Assembly (NCBI GenBank): GCA_963681505.1
Contig: OY811972.1
Span: 1 to 64,000, forward strand
Source of the DNA: Eunapius fragilis
Lineage: Eukaryota > Porifera > Demospongiae > Spongillida > Spongillidae
Reading direction: 5' to 3'
DNA: 64,000 bases
Of this stretch, positions 24,814-37,200 are shown one piece after another (the first letter of the stretch is position 1; the number at the start of each line of letters is the position of its first letter). Under the pieces are notes generated by a model. It saw only the letters and a program-made list of their open reading frames with translations. It had not been told where the DNA came from and made no database searches. The position numbers and the translations under genes were made by a program.

Positions 24814-27100
24814 ATGTATGGGCGGGAACCTACTTTTGAATCGCTTGGTAAACCAATACCAAAGAAGGTATCCTCGGGGTGGCATTTAAAACAGATAGAG
24901 GAATGGTTACTGCTATCTTCAATGTGTGCAGTGGTTTGCTCATATTGCATGTCTCATCAAATCCTCGATGCTAAGATAGTCAAAAATCTCCCATAGAAAT
25001 GTATGGGTGGGAACCTACTTTTGAATCGCTTGGTAAACCCATACCAAAGCAGGCATCCTCGGGGTGGCATTTAAAACAGATAGAGGAATGGTTACTGCTA
25101 TCTTCCATGTGTGCAGTGGTTTGCTCATATTGCATGTCTCATCAACACCTCGATGCTAAATAGTCAAAAATTTCCCATAGAAATGTATGGGTGGGAACCT
25201 ACTTTTGAATCGCTTGTTAAACCCATACCAAAGCAGGTATCCTCGGGGTGGCATTTAAAACAGATAGAGGAATGGTTACTGCTATCTTCCATGTGTGCAG
25301 TGGTTTGCTCATATCGCATGTCTCATCAACAGCTCGATGCTAAGATAGTCAAAAATTTCCCATAGAAATGTATGGGTGGGAACCTACTTTTGAATCGCTT
25401 GGTAAACCCATACCAAAGTAGGTATCCTCGGGGTGGCATTACAAAGAGATAGAGGAGTGGTTACTGCTATCTTCCATGTGTCCAGTGGTTTGCTCATATT
25501 GCATGCCTCATCAACACCTCGATGCTAAGATAGTCAATATTTCCCATTGAGATGTATGGGTGGTTTCCCATAGGAATGTATGGGTGGGAACCTACTTTTG
25601 AATCGCTTGGGTAACCCATACCGAAGCAGGAATGCTCGGGGTGGCATTTAAAATAGATAGAGGAATGGTTACTGCTATCTTCCATGTGTGCAGTGGTTTG
25701 CTCATATTGCATGTCTCATCAACACCTCGATGCTAAGATAGTCAAAAATTTCCCATAGAAATGTATGGGTGGGAACCTACTTTTGAATCGCTTGGTAAAC
25801 CCATACCAAAGCATGTATCCTCGGGGTGGCATTTAAAATAGATAGAGGAATGGTTACTGCTATCTTCCATGTGTGCAGTGGTTTGCTCATATTGCATGTC
25901 TCATCAACACCTCGATGCTAAATAGTCAAAAATTTCCCATAGAAATGTATGGGTGGAAACCTACTTTTGAATCGCTTGGCAAACCCATACCAAAGCAGGT
26001 ATCCTCGGGGTGGTATTTAAAACAGATAGAGGAATGGTTACTGCTATCATCCATGTGTGCAGTGGTTTGCTCATATTGTATGTCTCATCAACACCTCGAT
26101 GCTAAGATAGTGAAAAATTTCCCATAGAAATGTATGGGTGGGAACCTACTTTTGAATCGCTTGGTAAACCCATACCAAAGCAGGTATCCTCGGGGTGGCA
26201 TTAAAAAGAGATAGAGGAGTGGTTACTGCTATCTTCCATGTGTCCAGTGGTTTGCTCATATTGCATGCCTGATCAACACCTCGATGCTAAGATAGTCAAT
26301 ATTTCCCATTGAGATGTATGGGTGGTTTCCCATAGGAATGTATGGGTGGGAACCTACTTTTGAATCGCTTGGGTAACCCATACCGAAGCAGGTATGCTCG
26401 GGGTGGCATTTAAAACAGATAGAGCAATGGTTACTGCTATTTTCCATGAGTGCAGTGGTTTGCTCATATTGCATGTCTCATCAACACCTCGATGCTAAGA
26501 TAGTCAAAAATTTCCAATTGAAATGTATGGGTGGGAACCTACTATTGAATCGCTTGGTAAACCCATACCAAAGCAGGTATCCTCGGGGTGGCATTAAAAA
26601 GAGATAGAGGAGTGGTTTCTGCTATCTTCCATATGTGCAGTGGTTTGCTCATATTGCATACCTCATCAACACCTCGATGCTAAGATAGTCAATATTTCCC
26701 ATAGAGATGTATGGGTGGTTTCCCATTGGAATGTTTGGGTGGGAACCTACTTTTGAATCGCTTGGGTAACCCATACCGAAGCAGGTATGCTCGGGGTGGC
26801 ATTTAAAACAGATAGAGGAATGGTTACTGCTATCTTCCATGTGTGCAGTGGTTTGCTCATATTGCATGTCTCATCAACACCTCGATGCTAAGATAGTCAA
26901 AAATTTCCCATAGAAATGTATGGGTGGGAACCTACTTTTGAATCGCTTGGTAAACCCATACCGAAGCAGGTATGCTCGGGGTGGCATTTAAAACAGATAG
27001 AGGATTGGTTACTGCTATCTTCCATGTGTGCAGTGGTTTGCTCATATTGCATGTCTTATCAACACCTCGATGCTAAGATAGTCAAAAATTTCCCATAGAA
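24814..27100. repeat. Third copy of the left domain 2 mosaic segment
   Basis: Bases 24814 to about 25712 match 21185-22083 at 3629 bp, including the AAACCAATACC unit and the AAATCCTCGATG variant. About 25761-27100 matches 18712-20051 at 7049 bp. The two offsets differ by exactly 3420 bp, the spacing of the first two copies, so this is a chimera of both earlier copies. Confidence 0.8.
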
Positions 27101-27678
27101 ATGTATGGGTGGGAACCTACTTTTGAATGGTTTGGTAAACCCATACCAAAGCAGGTATCCTCGGGGTGGCATTAAAAAGAGATAGAGGAGTGGTTACTGC
27201 TATCTTCCATGTGTGCAGTGGTTTGCTCATATTGCATGCCTCATCAACACCTCGATGCTAAGATAGTCAATATTTCCCATAGAGATGTATGGGTGGTTTC
27301 CCATAGGAATGCATGGGTGGGAACCTACTTTTGAATCGCTTGGGTAACCCATACCGAAGCAGGTATGCTCGGGGTGGCATTTAAAACAGATAGAGGAATG
27401 GTTACTGCTATCTTCCATGTGTGCAGTGGTTTGCTCATATTGCATGTCTTATCAACACCTCGATGCTAAAATAGTCAAAAATTTCCCATAGAAATGTATG
27501 GGTGGGAACCTACTTTTGAATCGATTGGTAAACCCATACCAAAGCAGGTATCCTCGGGGTGGCATTAAAAAGAGATAGAGGAGTGGTTACTGCTATCTTC
27601 CATGTGTGCAGTGGTTTGCTCATATTGCATGCCTCATCAACACCTCGATGCTAAGATAGTCAAAAATCTCCCATAGAA

Positions 27679-30360
27679 ATGTATGGGTGGGAACCTACTT
27701 TTGAATTGCTTGGTAAACCCATACCAAAGCAGGTATCCTCGGGGTGGCATTCAAAACAGATAGAGGAGTGGTTTCTGCTATCTTCCATGTGTGCAGTGGT
27801 TTGCTCATATTGCATGCCTCATCAACACCTCGATGCTAAGATAGTCAATATTTCCCATAGAGATGTATGGGTGGTTTCCCATAGGAATGTTTGGGTGGGA
27901 ACCTACTTTTGAATCGCTTGGGTAACCCATACCGAAGCAGGTATGCTCGGGGTGGCATTTAAAACAGATAGAGGAATGGTTACTGCTATCTTCCATGTGT
28001 GCAGTGGTTTGCTCATATTGCATGTCTCATCAACACCTCGATGCTAAGATAGTCAAAAATCTCCCATAGAAATGTATGGGTGGAAACCTACTTTTGAATT
28101 GCTTGGTAAACCCATACCAAAGCAGGTATCCTCGGGGTGGCATTTAAAACAGATAGAGGAATGGTTACGGCTATCTTCCATGTGTGCAGTGGTTTGCTCA
28201 TATTGCATGCCTCATCAACACCTCGATGCTCAGATAGTCTATATTTCCCATAGAGATGTATGGGTGGTTTCCCATTGGAATGTATGGGTGGGAACCTACT
28301 TTTGAATCGCTTGGGTAACCCATACCGAAGCAGATATGCTCGGGGTGGCATTTAAAACAAATAGAGGAATGGTTACTGCTATCTTCCATGTGTGCAGTGG
28401 TTTGCTCATATTGCATGTCTCATCAACACCTCGATGCTAAGATAGTCAAAAATTTCCCATAGAAATGTATGGGTGGGAACCTACTTTTGAATCGCTTGGT
28501 AAACCCATACCAAAGCTGGTATCCTCAGGGTGGCATTTAAAACAGATAGAGGAATGGTTACTGCCATCTTCCATGTGTGCAGTTGTTTGCTCATACTGCA
28601 TGTCTCATCAACACCTCGATGCTAAGATAGTCAAAAATTTCCCATAGAAATGTATGGGTGGGAATCTACTTTTGAATCGCTTGGGTAACCCATACCGAAG
28701 CAGGTATGCTCGGGGTGGCATTTAAAACAGATAGAGGAATGGTTACTGCTATCTTCCATGTGTGCAGTGGTTTGCTCATATTGCATGTCTTATCAACACC
28801 TCGATGCTAAAATAGTCAAAAATTTCCCATAGAAATGTATGGGTGGGAACCTACTTTTGAATCGATTGGTAATCCCATACCAAAGCAGGTATCCTCGGGG
28901 TGGCATTAAAAAGAGATAGAGGAGTGGTTACTGCTATCTTCCATGTGTGCAGTGGTTTGCTCATATTGCATGCCTCATCAACACCTCGATGCTAAGATAG
29001 TCAAAAATCTCCCATAGAAATGTATGGGTGGGAACCTACTTTTGAATTGCTTGGTAAACCCATACCAAAGCAGGTATCCTCGGGGTGGCATTCAAAACAG
29101 ATAGAGGAGTGGTTTCTGCTATCTTCCATGTGTGCAGTGGTTTGCTCATATTGCATGCCTCATCAACACCTCGATGCTAAGATAGTCAATATTTCCCATA
29201 GAGATGTATGGGTGGTTTCCCATAGGAATGTTTGGGTGGGAACCTACTTTTGAATCGCTTGGGTAACCCATACCGAAGCAGGTATGCTCGGGGTGGCATT
29301 TAAAACAGATAGAGGAATGGTTACTGCTATCTTCCATGTGTGCAGTGGTTTGCTCATATTGCATGTCTCATCAACACCTCGATGCTAAGATAGTCAAAAA
29401 TCTCCCATAGAAATGTATGGGTGGAAACCTACTTTTGAATTGCTTGGTAAACCCATACCAAAGCAGGTATCCTCGGGGTGGCATTTAAAACAGATAGAGG
29501 AATGGTTACGGCTATCTTCCATGTGTGCAGTGGTTTGCTCATATTGCATGCCTCATCAACACCTCGATGCTCAGATAGTCTATATTTCCCATAGAGATGT
29601 ATGGGTGGTTTCCCATTGGAATGTATGGGTGGGAACCTACTTTTGAATCGCTTGGGTAACCCATACCGAAGCAGATATGCTCGGGGTGGCATTTAAAACA
29701 AATAGAGGAATGGTTACTGCTATCTTCCATGTGTGCAGTAGTTTGCTCATATTGCATGTCTCATCAACACCTCGATGCTAAGATAGTCAAAAATTTCCCA
29801 TAGAAATGTATGGGTGGGAACCTACTTTTGAATCGCTTGGTAAACCCATACCAAAGCTGGTATCCTCAGGGTGGCATTTAAAACAGATAGAGGAATGGTT
29901 ACTGCCATCTTCCATGTGTGCAGTTGTTTGCTCATACTGCATGTCTCATCAACACCTCGATGCTAAGATAGTCAAAAATTTCCCATAGAAATGTATGGGT
30001 GGGAATCTACTTTTGAATCGCTTGGGTAACCCATACCGAAGCAGGTATGCTCGGGGTGGCATTTAAAACAGATAGAGGAATGGTTACTGCTATCTTCCAT
30101 GTGTGCAGTGGTTTGCTCATATTGCATGTCTCATAAACACCTCGATGCTAAGATAGTCAAAAATTTCCCATAGAAATGTATGGGTGGGAACCTACTTTTG
30201 AATCGCTTGGGTAACCCATACCGAAGCAGGTATGCTCGGGGTGGCATTTAAAACAGATAGAGGAATGGTTACTGCTATCTTCCATGTGTCCAGTGGTTTG
30301 CTCATATTGCATGTCTCATCAACACCTCGATGCTAAGATAGTCAAAAAATTCAGATAGAA
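27679..30360. repeat. Two 1341-bp heptamers (first location)
   Basis: Copies at 27679-29019 and 29020-30360 have units 208, 185, 208, 185, 185, 185, 185. Private markers are CATTCAAAACAG with GGTTTCTGC in unit 1, GATGCTCAGATAGTC in unit 3, GCAGATATGC in unit 4, CAAAGCTGGTATCCTCAGGG in unit 5 and GGGAATCTAC in unit 6. The copies diverge in the sixth unit, where CTTATCAACACC in the first is replaced by CTCATAAACACC in the second. Confidence 0.88.
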
Positions 30361-31123
30361 ATGTATGGGCGGGAACCTACTTTTGAATCGCTTGGGTAAC
30401 CCATACCGAAGCAGGTATGCTCGGGGTGGCATTTAAAACAGATAGAGGAATGGTTACTGCTATCTTCCATGTGTGCAGTGGTTTGCTCATATTGCATGCC
30501 TCATCAACACCTCGATGCTAAGATAGTCTATATTTCCCATAGAGATGTATGGGTGGTTTCCCATAGGAATGTATGGGTGGGAACCTACTTTTGAATCGCT
30601 TGGGTAACCCATACCGAAGCAGGTAAGCTTGGGGTGGCATTTAAAACAGATAGAGGAATGGTTACTGCTATCTTCCATGTGTGCAGTGGTTTGCTCATAT
30701 TGCATGTCTCATCAACACCTCGATGCTAAGATAGTCAAAAATTTCCCATAGAAATGTATGGGTGGGAACCTACTTTTGAATAGCTTGATAAACCCATACC
30801 AAAGCTGGTATCCTCGGGGTGGCATTTAAAACAGATAGAGGAATGGTTACTGCCATCTTCCATGTGTGCAGTTGTTTGCTGATATTGCATGTTTCATCAA
30901 CACCTCGATGCTAAGATAGTCAAAAATTTCCCATAGAAATGTATGGGTGGGAACCTACTTTTGAATCGCTTGGGTAACCAATACCGAAGCAGGTATGCTC
31001 GGGGTGGCATTTAAAACAGATAGAGGAATGGTTACTGCTATCTTCCATGTGTGCAGTGGTTTGCTCATATTGCATGTCTCATCAACACCTCGATGCTAAG
31101 ATAGTAAAAAATTTCCCATGGAA

Positions 31124-32302
31124 ATGTATGGGTGGGAACCTACTTTTGAATCGCTTGGGTAACCCATACCGAAGCAGGTATGCTCGGGGTGGCATTTAAA
31201 ACAGATAGAGGAATGGTTACTGCTATCTTCCATGTGTGCAGTGGTTTGCTCATATTGCATGTCTCATCAACACCTCGATTCTAAGATAGTCAATATTACC
31301 CAAAGAGATGTATGGGTGGTTTCCCATAGGAATGTATGGGTGGGAACCTACTTTTGAATCGCTTGGTAAACCCATACCAAAGCAGGTATCCTCCAGGTGG
31401 CATTTAACACAAATAGAGGAATGGTTACTGCTATCATCCATCTGTGCAGTGGTTTGCTCATATTGTTTGTCTCATCAACACCTCGATGCTAAAATAGTGA
31501 AAAATTTCCCATAGAAATGTATGGGTGGGAACCTACTTTTGAATCGCTTGGTAAACCCATACCAAAGCAGGTATCCTCGGGGTGGCATTAAAAAGAGATA
31601 GAGGAGTGGTTACAGCTATCTTCCATGTGTCCAGTGGTTTGCTCATATTGCATGCCTCATCAACACCTCGATGCTAAGATAGTCAATATTTCCCATTGAG
31701 ATGTATGGGTGGTTTCCCATAGGAATGTATGGGTGGGAACCTACTTTTGAATCGCTTGGGAAACCCATACCGAAGCAGGTATGCTCGGGGTGGCATTTAA
31801 AACAGATAGAGGAATGGTTACTGCTATCTTCCATGAGTGCAGTGGTTTGCTCATATTGCATGTCTCATCAACACCTCGATGCTAAGATAGTCAAAAATTT
31901 CCAATAGAAATGTATGGGTGGGAACCTACTTTTAAATCGCTTGGTAAACCCATACCAAAGCAGGTATCCTCGGGGTGGCATTAAAAAGAGATAGAGGAGT
32001 GGTTTCTGCTATCTTCCATATGTGCAGTGGTTTGCTCATATTGCATACCTCATCAACACCTCGATGCTAAGATAGTCAATATTTCCCATAGAGATGTATG
32101 GGTGGTTTCCCATAGGAATGTTTGGGTGGGAACCTACTTTTGAATCGCTTGGGTAACCCATACCGAAGCAGGTATGCTCGGGGTGGCATTTAAAACAGAT
32201 AGAGGAATGGTTACTGCTATCTTCCATGTGTGCAGTGGTTTGCTCATATTGCATGTCTCATCAACACCTCGATGCTAAGATAGTCAAAAATTTCCCATAG
32301 AA
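31124..32302. repeat. Three 393-bp dimers within the 6-kb segment
   Basis: Unit starts are 31124, 31332, 31517, 31725, 31910 and 32118. The three dimers differ from each other by many variants (TTACCCAAAGAG, CCCATTGAG, TTTCCAATAG), so this is an older dimer run than the one at 22895. Its duplicate is at 37667-38845. Confidence 0.84.
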
Positions 32303-32487
32303 ATGTATGGGTGGGAACCTACTTTTGAATCGCTTGGTAAACCCATACCGAAGCAGGTATGCTCGGGGTGGCATTTAAAACAGATAGAGGAATGGTTACT
32401 GCTATCTTCCATGTGTGCAGTGGTTTGCTCATATTGCATGTCTTATCAACACCTCGATGCTAAGATAGTCAAAAATTTCCCATAGAA
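32303..32487 (+). repeat. Representative 185-bp unit
   Basis: This is a near-consensus short unit, given as a reference for the 185-bp class. It contains GTATGGGT at unit positions 3-10 and its inverse ACCCATAC at 39-46. It also has a DraI-type TTTAAA near position 73 and a TCGA near position 152, and ends CAAAAATTTCCCATAGAA. The junction with the next unit forms a dyad, CCCATA, six bases, then TATGGG. The forward frame starting at its ATG stays open for 60 codons and ends at the TAG inside CCCATAG. Because 185 is not a multiple of three, that frame does not continue into the next unit. Confidence 0.93.
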
Positions 32488-32496
32488 ATGTATGGG
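32479..32496. other. Dyad symmetry at the unit junction (representative)
   Basis: CCCATA (32479-32484), six bases, then TATGGG (32491-32496) form an inverted repeat that can fold as a short hairpin. It is present at nearly every unit junction and twice at each 208-class junction. A second, wider pair is GTATGGGT (32305-32312) with ACCCATAC (32341-32348). The stretch between also contains a third dyad in many units: TTGGTA-6 bases-TACCAA, GGGTAACCC or GGTTAACC depending on subtype. Whether any of these forms in cells is inference. Confidence 0.75.
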
Positions 32497-34221
32497 TGGG
32501 AACCTACTTTTGAATGGTTTGGTAAACCCATACCAAAGCAGGTATCCTCGGGGTGGCATTAAAAAGAGATAGAGGAGTAGTTACTGCTATCTTCCATGTG
32601 TGCAGTGGTTTACTCATATTGCATGCCTCATCAACACCTCGATGCCAATATAGTCAATATTTCCCATAGAGATGTATGGGTGGTTTCCCATAGGAATGCA
32701 TGGGTGGGAACCTACTTTTGAATCGCTTGGGTAACCCATACCGAAGCAGGTATGCTCGGCGTGGCATTTAAAACAGATAGAGAAATGGTTACTGCTATCA
32801 TCCATGTGTGCAGTGGTTTGCTCATATTGCATGTCTTATCAACACCTCGATGCTAAAATAGTCAAAAATTTCCCATAGAAATGTATGGGTGGGAACCTAC
32901 TTTTGAATCGATTGGTAAACCCATACCAAAGCAGGTATCCTCGGGGTGGCATTAAAAAGAGATGGAGGAGTGGTTACTGCTATCTTCCATGTGTGCAGTG
33001 GTTTGCTCGTATTGCATGCCTCATCAACACCTCGATGCTAAGATAGTCAAAAATCTCCCATAGAAATGTATGGGTGGGAACCTACTTTTGAATTGCTTGG
33101 TAAACCCATACCAAAGCAGGTATCCTCGGGGTGGCAATTAAAACAGATAGAGGAGTGGTTTCTGCTATCTTCCATGTGTGCAGTGGTTTCCTCATATTGC
33201 ATGCCTCATCAACACCTCGATGCTAAGATAGTCAATATTTCCCATAGAGATGTATGGGTGGTTTCCCATAGGAATGCATGGGTGGGAACCTACTTTTGAA
33301 TCGCTTGGGTAACCCATACCGAAGCAGGTATGCTCGGGGTGGCATTTAAAACAGATAGAGGAATGGTTACTGCTATCTTCCATGTGTGCAGTGGTTTGCT
33401 CATATTGCATGTCTTATCAACACCTCGATGCTAAAATAGTCAAAAATTTCCCATAGAAATGTATGGGTGGGAACCTACTTTTGAATCGATTGGTAAACCC
33501 ATACCAAAGCAGGTATCCTCGGGGTGGCATTAAAAAGAGATAGAGGAGTGGTTACTGCTATCTTCCATGTGTGCAGTGGTTTGCTCATATTGCATGCCTC
33601 ATCAACACCTCGATGCTAAGATAGTCAAAAATCTCCCATAGAAATGTATGGGTGGGAACCTACTTTTGAATTGCTTGGTAAACCCATACCAAAGCAGGTA
33701 TCCTCGGGGTGGCATTCAAAACAGATAGAGGAGTGGTTTCTGCTATCTTCCATGTGTGCAGTGGTTTGCTCATATTGCATGCCTCATCAACACCTCGATG
33801 CTAAGATAGTCAATATTTCCCATAGAGATGTATGGGTGGTTTCCCATAGGAATGCATGGGTGGGAACCTACTTTTGAATCGCTTGGGTAACCCATACCGA
33901 AGCAGGTATGCTCGGGGTGGCATTTAAAACAGATAGAGGAATGGTTACTGCTATCTTCCATGTGTGCAGTGGTTTGCTCATATTGCATGTCTTATCAACA
34001 CCTCGATGCTAAAATAGTCAAAAATTTCCCATAGAAATGTATGGGTGGGAACCTACTTTTGAATCGATTGGTAAACCCATACCAAAGCAGGTATCCTCGG
34101 GGTGGCATTAAAAAGAGATAGAGGAGTGGTTACTGCTATCTTCCATGTGTGCAGTGGTTTGCTCATATTGCATGCCTCATCAACACCTCGATGCTAAGAT
34201 AGTCAAAAATCTCCCATAGAA
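32488..34221. repeat. Three 578-bp trimers (208+185+185)
   Basis: Trimers start at 32488, 33066 and 33644. The last two share GAATTGCTTGG, GGTTTCTGC, GAATGCATGGG and GAATCGATTGG in the same unit positions. One extra trimer here explains why the 6-kb duplication has an offset of 6543 bp while its shared length is only about 6.04 kb. Confidence 0.85.
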
Positions 34222-37200
34222 ATGTATGGGTGGGAACCTACTTTTGAATTGCTTGGTAAACCCATACCAAAGCAGGTATCCTCGGGGTGGCATTCAAAAC
34301 AGATAGAGGAGTGGTTTCTGCTATCTTCCATGTGTGCAGTGGTTTGCTCATATTGCATGCCTCATCAACACCTCGATGCTAAGATAGTCAATATTTCCCA
34401 TAGAGATGTATGGGTGGTTTCCCATAGGAATGTTTGGGTGGGAACCTACTTTTGAATCGCTTGGGTAACCCATACCGAAGCAGGTATGCTCGGGGTGGCA
34501 TTTAAAACAGATAGAGGAATGGTTACTGCTATCTTCCATGTGTGCAGTGGTTTGCTCATATTGCATGTCTCATCAACACCTCGATGCTAAGATAGTCAAA
34601 AATCTCCCATAGAAATGTATGGGTGGAAACCTACTTTTGAATTGCTTGGTAAACCCATACCAAAGCAGGTATCCTCGGGGTGGCATTTAAAACAGATAGA
34701 GGAATGGTTACGGCTATCTTCCATGTGTGCAGTGGTTTGCTCATATTGCATGCCTCATCAACACCTCGATGCTCAGATAGTCTATATTTCCCATAGAGAT
34801 GTATGGGTGGTTTCCCATTGGAATGTATGGGTGGGAACCTACTTTTGAATCGCTTGGGTAACCCATACCGAAGCAGATATGCTCGGGGTGGCATTTAAAA
34901 CAAATAGAGGAATGGTTACTGCTATCTTCCATGTGTGCAGTGGTTTGCTCATATTGCATGTCTCATCAACACCTCGATGCTAAGATAGTCAAAAATTTCC
35001 CATAGAAATGTATGGGTGGGAACCTACTTTTGAATCGCTTGGTAAACCCATACCAAAGCTGGTATCCTCAGGGTGGCATTTAAAACAGATAGAGGAATGG
35101 TTACTGCCATCTTCCATGTGTGCAGTTGTTTGCTCATACTGCATGTCTCATCAACACCTCGATGCTAAGATAGTCAAAAATTTCCCATAGAAATGTATGG
35201 GTGGGAATCTACTTTTGAATCGCTTGGGTAACCCATACCGAAGCAGGTATGCTCGGGGTGGCATTTAAAACAGATAGAGGAATGGTTACTGCTATCTTCC
35301 ATGTGTGCAGTGGTTTGCTCATATTGCATGTCTTATCAACACCTCGATGCTAAAATAGTCAAAAATTTCCCATAGAAATGTATGGGTGGGAACCTACTTT
35401 TGAATCGATTGGTAAACCCATACCAAAGCAGGTATCCTCGGGGTGGCATTAAAAAGAGATAGAGGAGTGGTTACTGCTATCTTCCATGTGTGCAGTGGTT
35501 TGCTCATATTGCATGCCTCATCAACACCTCGATGCTAAGATAGTCAAAAATCTCCCATAGAAATGTATGGGTGGGAACCTACTTTTGAATTGCTTGGTAA
35601 ACCCATACCAAAGCAGGTATCCTCGGGGTGGCATTCAAAACAGATAGAGGAGTGGTTTCTGCTATCTTCCATGTGTGCAGTGGTTTGCTCATATTGCATG
35701 CCTCATCAACACCTCGATGCTAAGATAGTCAATATTTCCCATAGAGATGTATGGGTGGTTTCCCATAGGAATGTTTGGGTGGGAACCTACTTTTGAATCG
35801 CTTGGGTAACCCATACCGAAGCAGGTATGCTCGGGGTGGCATTTAAAACAGATAGAGGAATGGTTACTGCTATCTTCCATGTGTGCAGTGGTTTGCTCAT
35901 ATTGCATGTCTCATCAACACCTCGATGCTAAGATAGTCAAAAATCTCCCATAGAAATGTATGGGTGGAAACCTACTTTTGAATTGCTTGGTAAACCCATA
36001 CCAAAGCAGGTATCCTCGGGGTGGCATTTAAAACAGATAGAGGAATGGTTACGGCTATCTTCCATGTGTGCAGTGGTTTGCTCATATTGCATGCCTCATC
36101 AACACCTCGATGCTCAGATAGTCTATATTTCCCATAGAGATGTATGGGTGGTTTCCCATTGGAATGTATGGGTGGGAACCTACTTTTGAATCGCTTGGGT
36201 AACCCATACCGAAGCAGATATGCTCGGGGTGGCATTTAAAACAAATAGAGGAATGGTTACTGCTATCTTCCATGTGTGCAGTGGTTTGCTCATATTGCAT
36301 GTCTCATCAACACCTCGATGCTAAGATAGTCAAAAATTTCCCATAGAAATGTATGGGTGGGAACCTACTTTTGAATCGCTTGGTAAACCCATACCAAAGC
36401 TGGTATCCTCAGGGTGGCATTTAAAACAGATAGAGGAATGGTTACTGCCATCTTCCATGTGTGCAGTTGTTTGCTCATACTGCATGTCTCAACAACACCT
36501 CGATGCTAAGATAGTCAAAAATTTCCCATAGAAATGTATGGGTGGGAATCTACTTTTGAATCGCTTGGGTAACCCATACCGAAGCAGGTATGCTCGGGGT
36601 GGCATTTAAAACAGATAGAGGAATGGTTACTGCTATCTTCCATGTGTGCAGTGGTTTGCTCATATTGCATGTCTCATAAACACCTCGATGCTAAGATAGT
36701 CAAAAATTTCCCATAGAAATGTATGGGTGGGAACCTACTTTTGAATCGCTTGGGTAACCCATACCGAAGCAGGTATGCTCGGGGTGGCATTTAAAACAGA
36801 TAGAGGAATGGTTACTGCTATCTTCCATGTGTCCAGTGGTTTGCTCATATTGCATGTCTCATCAACACCTCGATGCTAAGATAGTCAAAAAATTCAGATA
36901 GAAATGTATGGGCGGGAACCTACTTTTGAATCGCTTGGGTAACCCATACCGAAGCAGGTATGCTCGGGGTGGCATTTAAAACAGATAGAGGAATGGTTAC
37001 TGCTATCTTCCATGTGTGCAGTGGTTTGCTCATATTGCATGCCTCATCAACACCTCGATGCTAAGATAGTCTATATTTCCCATAGAGATGTATGGGTGGT
37101 TTCCCATAGGAATGTATGGGTGGGAACCTACTTTTGAATCGCTTGGGTAACCCATACCGAAGCAGGTAAGCTTGGGGTGGCATTTAAAACAGATAGAGGA

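Larger units (their letters stand above)
27230..33275. repeat. 6-kb segment, left copy of the 6543-bp-offset duplication
   Basis: About 6.04 kb from near 27230 to near 33275 recurs at about 33773-39818. It contains two heptamers, the AAAAAATTCAGATAG junction variant, a GTAAGCTTGGGG unit, a TTACCCAAAGAG unit, three 393-bp dimers (31124-32302) and a 578-bp trimer. By eye only scattered single-base differences separate the copies. The ends are fixed by the change between GAATGCATGGG and GAATGTTTGGG near 33274/39817 and by the mismatch of preceding units near 27230. Confidence 0.88.
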
